The notes under the pieces: generated by a model
What the model saw: the letters and a program-made list of their open reading frames with translations, nothing else
Database searches by the model: none
Told to the model about the DNA's origin: nothing
Source: Przewalskia tangutica
Taxonomy: Eukaryota > Streptophyta > Magnoliopsida > Solanales > Solanaceae
DNA length: 64,000 nt
NCBI GenBank assembly: GCA_029844215.1
Contig: CM056733.1
Location: 16,489,501 to 16,553,500 of the forward strand
Reading direction: 5' to 3'
Position numbers and translations under genes: made by a program
In this document: in pieces, positions 57,781 through 64,000 of the stretch
How the letters are laid out: each line of letters begins with the position of its first letter
Position numbering within the stretch: the stretch's first letter is position 1

Positions 57781-58400
57781 CCCGCCGAGTTGAGAGAGTC
57801 AAGGACCACCGAGAGATTTGCTGGAAAAGGGCTTCATCAGGCCTAGTGTCTCTCCCTGGGGAGCGCCGATATTGTTCGTGAAGAAGAAGGACGGGACGCT
57901 GCACATGTGTGTTGATTACAGGCAGCTGAACAAGGTGACCATTAAGAACAGATACCCCTTCCCAGGATTGATGATTTGTTCGACCAGTTGTGGTGCGAGA
58001 TGTTTCTCCAAGATTGATCTCGCGATCGCTATCATCAAAGCGTGTTAGAGAGGCTGATGTCCCTAGATCGCATTCGGACCCAGACGCACTATGAGTTCGT
58101 GGTTATGTCTTTCGTTGACCAATGCCCGCAGTATTCATGGATTTGATGAACCGAGTGTTCAAGCCATTTTTGGACACGCTTGTGATAGTGTTCATTGATG
58201 ACATCTTGATTTATTCTCGCCAGAGCAGAACACGCGAGCATTTGGCGACCGTGGCCGAGAGTTCTCCAGACCAGCTATACGCCAAGTTTTCCAAATGTGA
58301 GTTTTGTTGGCTTCGTGGCTTTTCGGGCATATTGTCGGGCCGATTGTATTCGGGTGGATACGCCAAGATCGAGGCGTTTAACTTGGCCTAGACCTACTAC
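57781..58400 (+). pseudogene. A2 reverse transcriptase
   Basis: Seen in order: LLEKGFIRPSVSPWGAPILF, VKKKDGTLHMCVDYRQLNKV, RYPFP, CGARCFSKIDL, then in another frame MPAVFMDLMNRVFKPFLDT and the catalytic FIDDILIYSRQS, YAKFSKCEF. Two acidic residues of the FIDD box and the Asp of SKIDL are present. The segment between SKIDL and PAVF has lost the frame. Confidence 0.9.
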
Positions 58401-58960
58401 TCCGGCAGAGGCGCGCAGCTTTCTGGCCTCGCAGTTACTATCGGCGTTCGTGGAGAAGTTTGCTTCTATCTCTCGCACCATTGACTAGGCCGACTCGTGG
58501 CATAAGTTTCAGATGGACTGATGTCAGGAGCGTGGTTTCCGCCATCGGGCGAGAGGTCGACGATCGCCTCGCTCTTACTCTTCCGCAGGATCCAGTGCTA
58601 TGTAGTGTATTGTGATTCGTCAGCGCCGCTCGGATGTGTGTTGATGCACCGGTAAGGTTATATCGCACGCATCCCGACACTTAAGAAACATGAGAGGAAC
58701 TACCCCACCCATGATTTGGAGTTAGCGCGGTGATTCACACCTCAAGATCCGAGGCACTATTTGTACGGGTTCATGTGGATATTTATACGCACTCACAAGA
58801 GCCTCCAAGATATCTTCACCGGAGGAGCCGAACTTACGGCAGACGGTGGTTAGAGTTACTCAAGGATTACGGTGTTGACATCCCGCACTCACCCGGAAGG
58901 CCAATGTCAGGCGTATGCCTTAGTCGTAGGTCGACGGGAGTCTATCGACGCAGCCGTAAA
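58401..58960 (+). pseudogene. A2 RNase H
   Basis: Connection and RNase H domain: FVEKFASIS near 58450, YCDSS-like and LGCVLMH near 58605-58650, LKKHERNYPTHDLELA near 58680-58730, then HYLYGFMWIF-like, HKSLQDIFT and WLELLKDYGVDIPHSPGRP (58840-58905). This matches the Ty3 order. Frames change at least five times. Confidence 0.82.
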
Positions 58961-59099
58961 AAGAGGTATGGTCCGCGAGTTACATCGCCCAGCGAGCCTC
59001 GAGTCCGATTGATTGGTTCTCACGGCAGCTGGGTTCGAGTTCGAGAGGTTGCCGAGTCTTCCATCGCCGGCGAGGTGAAGAGGCAACAGCTGAGGATCC

Positions 59100-59960
59100 G
59101 GTTTTGACTCAGACGGATACGACTTTCGTGGAGGGAAGCGGTCCTTTGAGGTAGCACCGGACGGGTGCTAAGGTTTGAGGGCGTTGTGTGTTCCGGATAT
59201 TTCGTGACTTCTGCAGGTTCTGGGGAAGCACACGTACAAGCATTCTATCCATCCGGTCGACCAAGATGTACCACGACCTTAGATCCAGGTATCGTGGGAC
59301 GGCCGGAAGAGGACGCTGCAGATTTTGTAGCTCGGCCCGTGTTGTCGCAGTGAAGGTAGAGCACCGCAGGCCCGTGGTTTGTTGCAGCGAGAGATCCCGA
59401 CCGAAGCCGAGGTGATCAACATGGACTTTATCACAGATTACCTCGCACCGGCGAAGCACGATTCTATCTAGGTTATCGTCGATGTCGACTAAATCAGCCC
59501 ACTTTCTTCCAACAGACGACCTTTCTACGAGGATTATGCCGCACTTTACATCCGAGATCGCCGATCGCATCGAGTCCCTATTTCTATCATATCGCATGTG
59601 AGCCCGCTTACGCTAACTTCCTGAGGTCTTTCCGTATGGTCTAGTGGACGCAGTGAGCTCGAGTAACGCATTCCATCCTCGCATGCACGGACAGCAGAGC
59701 GCACTATCCGCACTCGAGGATATGTCGAGCCCGTGTTATTGATTTCGTGGGTAGCCGGAGGATCATTTGCCTCTAGTTGAGTTTCATGATAATAATAGCT
59801 ACCACTCCAAGATTCGATGGCGCCTTATGAGGCCTTGTACGAGGAAGTGCAGATCGCCGATAGGCTGGTTTGATGTAGGCGAGGTGCGATTAGTGGGACC
59901 GCACTGACATACAGCAGCTGGATAAGGTAAAGCTTATCCAGAGCTACATCGATACCTCGT
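59100..59960 (+). pseudogene. A2 integrase core, heavily broken
   Basis: Zinc-binding region with STKMYHDLRSRY near 59260-59295 and VKVEHRRP near 59350. Core: INMDFITD near 59418-59441 (first catalytic Asp region), HDSI and VIVDVD near 59458-59490, TLEDMSSPCY-like near 59710, PLVEFHDNN near 59770-59795, then PYEALYEE near 59820-59845. Identified by colinearity with Ty3 integrase; no continuous frame exceeds about 75 codons. Confidence 0.75.
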
Positions 59961-60454
59961 GAGTCGATGGTGTCATACGCAGATCATCGCCGCCGATCCG
60001 AGTTCGAGGTCGATGATTGGGTTTTCTCAAGGTGTCACCATGGCGGTGTGATGAGATTCGGAGGAAAGGGAAACTCACCAAGGTACATCGGGCCGACGAT
60101 TGTTCGCACCAGAGGCGGTTGCCTATGAGTTGGATCCGCCGTCCGATCCGAGGCAAAGGCACCGCTGTTTCATGTTTCTATGTTGAGAGGTGTATCGGAT
60201 CCATCTAGAGTGCACCCGATTGACGATTTCTAGTGACCGAGGGTTATCGTATGAGAGATTCCCATAGCGATAATCGATCGTCCGTTAGGCGCCTGCGACC
60301 AAGGACGGGCTTCCACAAAGTCTTGTGGCGAACGAGCTCGTGGACGATGACGCGGGAAGCCGGCGAGGACATGAGGCGTATATCCTCACCTATTCCCCAC
60401 ACCTCCGTAACTCACTTTCATACTTGTAAATTTTTCATTGATATATTTGCTTAA
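59961..60454 (+). pseudogene. A2 GPY/F module and chromodomain-like tail
   Basis: GFLKVSPWR, RRKGKLTKVH matches the FLKVSP...GKLSPRY stretch of the GPY/F module. Next come FHVS-type sequence near 60170, HPIDDF near 60210, EGYRMRDSHS, then a segment in the place of RQVRRLR. KVLWRTSSWTMTREAGEDM at 60318-60375 corresponds to the end of the chromodomain-like tail of Tekay/Del (KVLWR, TWEAEEDM). Such domains steer insertion to heterochromatin, which suits the nested setting. Confidence 0.75.
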
Positions 60455-60562
60455 GTGTTGTGTCAGGCTACGCGAGGCATTTGCAAACCGCTTAAGTCAC
60501 GAAGAACTTTTCCGCTGTTCAGGAAGGAACATTCGGGACGAATGTTTCTAAGGAGGGGAGAA
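60455..60562 (+). promoter_or_regulatory. A2 3' untranslated end, inverted repeat, purine tract
   Basis: A short non-coding stretch, then AACATTCG-GGA-CGAATGTT (60528-60546) and AAGGAGGGGAGAA before the LTR at 60563. In A2 the inverted repeat lies only about 80 bases after the pol stop region. Confidence 0.85.
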
Positions 60563-62735
60563 TGTTATACCCCGTATTTCCAGAGTATGTACGTGAGGGC
60601 GTACGTACAAAAGTTCAACCCTAAAGTTAAGGCTTAGGACGAAATTTGGGCACAACTCACTAAACGAATGGTTTTCCGACTAAACGCTTTCCAAAACTTC
60701 ACGTAGGAAAATTACGACTATGTCATTTATAATTTTATGGATTTTCCGAGAGATGAAATATTTTGGACCAACGAGAGGGTGACACTTGTCACCCTCATAT
60801 GGACGCAAAGAGGCCACTGATGGGACGATTTTAGGCCTAAAACAAGTGGTCAATGTTTGTGAGTGATTTGTGGAGTAGGGTTAGGTGCACTTGTGCAAAT
60901 CCTCACCATCCACTTGCCCTCATCTTGGCCCTTGAAAGCCCTATAAATACCCCTTTGTTGAAAAATTCTTCATCCACAAAATTATCTTCCAAGTCTCAAA
61001 GCCTCCTTCTCCTTAAGAGTTCTCGCCCAAGCCTCACTCCCTCTTGAAGTGCTAAAGCCAAAACACCTCTCCCTCCCCTTCCTCGTAGTCTCAAGCCTCC
61101 CTCTTGGAAGCCCTAGCCAAACACTACCCTCTTGGTAGAAATACTCTCCAAGTATTGTTACTATCCCCAAAATACCTTAGCCATCCCTTATAGTATTTCC
61201 AAAGTTATCTCTATACGTAGAGTCCGGAAATACTATCTTATATCCATTAGTCACTACACGAAACCCTAGGGGAAACCTCATAGTAGGTTGAAGTAGAAAG
61301 TAGAAGTTGTGTAGAAACTTCTAAGGGTTTCTTGGAACGGATGGGAGCATACAGACAGAGCTAAACCTCGCTCAGATCGACTTATATCTTGGATAATATT
61401 GGGCATTTATCGAGGTAAATAATCTTATCTTTCTATTGTAATTGAAGAATACATACCGTAGAAGTATAGACATAAGTTTAAAACACATAGAAGTATTAAA
61501 GAAGAAGATTAAATCAGATTTACATAGATCGTATTTACAGAGACTTTAGTAGCTTAACTGCAGGAAGTCGCCCGATTTTCCGTAGAATAGAACCTTCTCG
61601 CTTAGATTATCCTTCGCAGTAGTCTAGACGCTGATAGACGATTTGACTATTATAGGTTGATACTCGCGCGACATATTCGACTTGGCGGTGGATTTCACGG
61701 TAAGGTATGTGATTCTTCCTATACCCTCGAGCATGATATTTTAAAGTATATATATAGTACTATAGACGCATGTGTTAACCGAACATGGTTTTACTTGAGT
61801 CTAATAATAATAATCTTGAAGTATTTCAAAAGAATTAAGAATCGCTTTTGAAAGAAGAGTAATACTTGGTTTTAAAGTCAAGAGTTATACCACTTTATGG
61901 GAGTTAGGTATAACGACTTAAGAATGATAAAAGGAACGGTTTACTTATTTGTTTATGAAAGTCTTGTATTGATTTCAAAAGTATAGTAAGATGTTGTGAT
62001 AAGTAACCATGTTATGATGTTACGTGTGTTAGTGTCTGTTGTTGTGTAAGGGGTTATTCTTGTGCTTACGCTTGTTAAACGTTAAGACCGTTGATCATAT
62101 TATATCACATACCCTCGACTTGTTATACCGAGGGCTCACACCTTGACGCGTCTATACGCCTATGCGGTCCGTGTGACTATGCGAGTCGCGGAGTTCCAGG
62201 ATTGATCATTCCGGTGTATTATCCCGATGCGAAGTGCCTTACGCGTCCGCGCGACTACGCGTCTATGTGACTATGCGCGATCGCGGAGTCCGTGAGGGTA
62301 CCGGGCTACCCCCGACGCGGTCTATACGGCCATGCGGTTTACGTGTGACCTATGCGGCCGCGGAAGTCCAGGATTAGGCACGCATAATGATACTACGGGC
62401 GATTGGCCTTGCTTCGATCATTAGCGCCTAGAAAAGACCAAGCCATGATATCTATTTTGCTCTTGTTTATGTCAGGCACTATGTGCGCTTTAACCGATTG
62501 TATTTACAAATGGTTTTAGACACTTGATTTCATTTCAAGATTTTTACGCTTCACATACTTAGTACTGTTGTACTAACCTCCTTCGGCTATGCTCATGCCG
62601 CAGTAAGGGAAAACAAAGTGCTAGATCCACATCCTTAGATCTCTACTTTGGTGTCGTGAGCTCCATCTTCTCCGAGGCTCGACTTTTGGTACGGTTCTCC
62701 CGTGTTGTAGATATATGTACATTCAGTATGGCGGG
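60563..62735 (+). repeat. A2 3' LTR, truncated
   Basis: Copy of the first 2.2 kb of 53226-55677; ends within ATTCAGTATGGCGGG at 62735, where a minus-strand LTR begins. About 230 bases of the LTR end are missing. TATA at 60941-60948; C-rich leader shorter than in the 5' copy. Confidence 0.86.
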
Positions 62736-63916
62736 TGTCACACCAACCCCTGCTCAGGATCGTGCCCTACCCGCACCCTTCTACCTTAACAATACAAGTA
62801 AGTCATGAATCAAATAACACCTCATTTTTTTAAAACAAACGTGACGCAGCAAGGCAAAGCCGACAAGGCTGCCATATATACATAAACAAAAGACACTACA
62901 CCGCATACGAGTCCAATCCCACATATGAATACGCACTTCTGCGAGTTAAATCAACTACGACGACAAGGCCCCGCCGCATCCAAAACTATACAAAGCCTGC
63001 ATCAAGGACATATACCAAAGATAAACTCCTAATAGAAGGAGCTTATCCAAAACCCCGAGCATGATCCTACACCGCCGATCACCGAACTACGCATCTAAAC
63101 TCGCAGATGAACGCACTTCAAGGAGGTCAAGACGGGAATGTACTGCATGCGGAATGTAGCAGTATCGTAATAAAATCATAGCAGCTTAAATAACACAGAG
63201 ACATGTATGATATCCAACCTACAAGACATAACACATAAGCATATATCAAGTCGTGGACGCAGCCCTCATAGTGATTACTCAATATAACGATGGGTCTCAG
63301 GCCCATAATATCAATCCTGCCCGTGGAATCCTTCCTCACCGCCTATCCATGATGTAATAACACCAATGAGGATACATGAACACCAAGTCCCACCTGTGTC
63401 CTCACACTGTGTCCCATGCCCTAATCCCACCTCGTAAAGCATGACCATAGGTAACACAAACAACCGGGACATATATGATAATCAAAATACAACACATTGT
63501 GCCTTACTAACAATGAGAGTAAACAGTAGTATCCTTACAATATAAACTAGGAAGCTCATGATCAAGCAGGACCATCCGCCCGCAGTATCATTTAGCAATC
63601 CTATTCTTGGGACTATTTCACCCGCATAGGTCTTGTGGACCCGCGTGAGGTATTCCTCGCATAGGCTGGACCCGCCCACATGGGACTATTTCACCCGCAT
63701 AAGCCCTTTCGGACCCGCATGAGGTATTCCTCGCATAGGACTATTTCACCCGCATAAGCCCTTACGAACTCGCATGAGGTATTCCTCGCATAGGCTGGAC
63801 CCGCCCGCATGGGACTATTTCACCCGCATAAGCCCTACATGCACTGCACGAGGTATTCCTCGTGACGCGGTAGCAAATCCACGGAATGATGCAAATGCCA
63901 CAAACCCGGGGAATGA
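62736..63916 (-). repeat. Composite minus-strand LTR fragment (D)
   Basis: Begins at its 3' end with TGTCACACCAACCCCTGCTC, a terminus unlike the others. Positions 62736 to about 63400 resemble the A/E LTR in reverse (GAGACATGTATGATATCC, GATGGGTCTCAGGCCCATA). From about 63420 it resembles the B LTR in reverse (ACATATATGATAATC, CTTACTAACAATGAGAGTAA). The equivalent LTR position therefore occurs twice. Its 5' end is cut by an LTR at 63917. No gene seen. Confidence 0.65.
63600..63850 (-). repeat. 50-bp tandem array in LTR
   Basis: Repeated units of GGGACTATTTCACCCGCATA, AGCCCTTACGGA, CCCGCATGAGGTATTCCTCG. Four to five imperfect units. Shorter versions lie at 2225-2350 and 16730-16910, and inverted at 23235-23285. 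Confidence 0.8.
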
Positions 63917-64000
63917 TGTTATACCCCGTATTTCCAGAGTATGTACGTAAGGGAATACGTACAAAAAGTTTGGCCTTAAAGTTAGCCTTGGACGTTTTTT
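63917..64000 (+). repeat. Start of another type-A LTR
   Basis: TGTTATACCCCGTATTTCC followed by AGAGTATGTACGTAAGG, like the A2 LTR start. Runs off the window. Confidence 0.8.

Larger units (their letters stand above)
53226..62735 (+). mobile_element. A2: Ty3 element with full gag-pol order
   Basis: 5' LTR 53226-55677 (2.45 kb), 4.9 kb internal region, 3' LTR from 60563 cut at 62735. The internal region holds gag, zinc knuckle, protease, RT, RNase H, integrase, GPY/F module and a chromodomain-like tail in the order expected of Tekay/Del chromoviruses. It is the only copy here of autonomous type, though frames are broken many times. Left flank is ATTAT; the right duplication is lost. Confidence 0.88.

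Noticed and set aside
59109..59597. Long minus-strand open frame (162 codons)
   Set aside because: It is the antisense of A2 integrase, whose motifs read on the plus strand in colinear order.

Overview
The window is plant nuclear DNA made almost entirely of LTR retrotransposons nested in one another. I found no host gene, structural RNA gene, CRISPR array or bacterial signal. The evidence is the Ty3/Gypsy gag-pol remains, the primer binding sites for initiator tRNA-Met (TGGTATCAGAGC), the purine tracts, and one Ty1/Copia remnant. Very long LTRs (2.4 to about 4.3 kb), tRNA-Met priming, a chromodomain-like tail after integrase and gag openings of the MPPRKATR type suggest the Tekay/Del chromovirus lineage of a dicot. 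The species is not recognised. Most coding remnants carry frameshifts. Some of these may be consensus errors rather than real mutations (see findings).

Layout. 1-1430: three abutting LTR fragments. 1431-19096 (minus): element B1, a Ty3 gag-protease-RT remnant between related LTRs; its 5' LTR is split by element A1 (6867-16193, target duplication ATAAA). 19097-19969: Ty1/Copia RNase H end and part of its 3' LTR. 19970-51943 (plus): a very long LTR 'C' and its leader, split by element E (23639-51347, duplication ATACT). E contains A5 (23886-32412) in its 5' LTR and A4 (36715-46096, duplication AATGT) in its gag zinc knuckle. 51944-53225: a type-B LTR cut by A2 (53226-62735), the only element with all pol domains. 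62736-63916: a composite minus-strand LTR. 63917-64000: the start of another LTR.

The elements form a mobile community. A2 is of autonomous type. A1 and A5 keep only gag plus a shared non-coding tail. A4 and E keep a gag lacking its capsid core and a scrap of integrase. All share the PBS, a leader hairpin with a GTGCAC-type loop, and (where the 3' junction survives) an inverted repeat before the purine tract. LTR promoters share an inverted CCAAT box, a TATA box and an upstream palindrome around GACACGTGTC. This is what cis-mobilisation of defective elements by autonomous relatives would need. That last step is inference.
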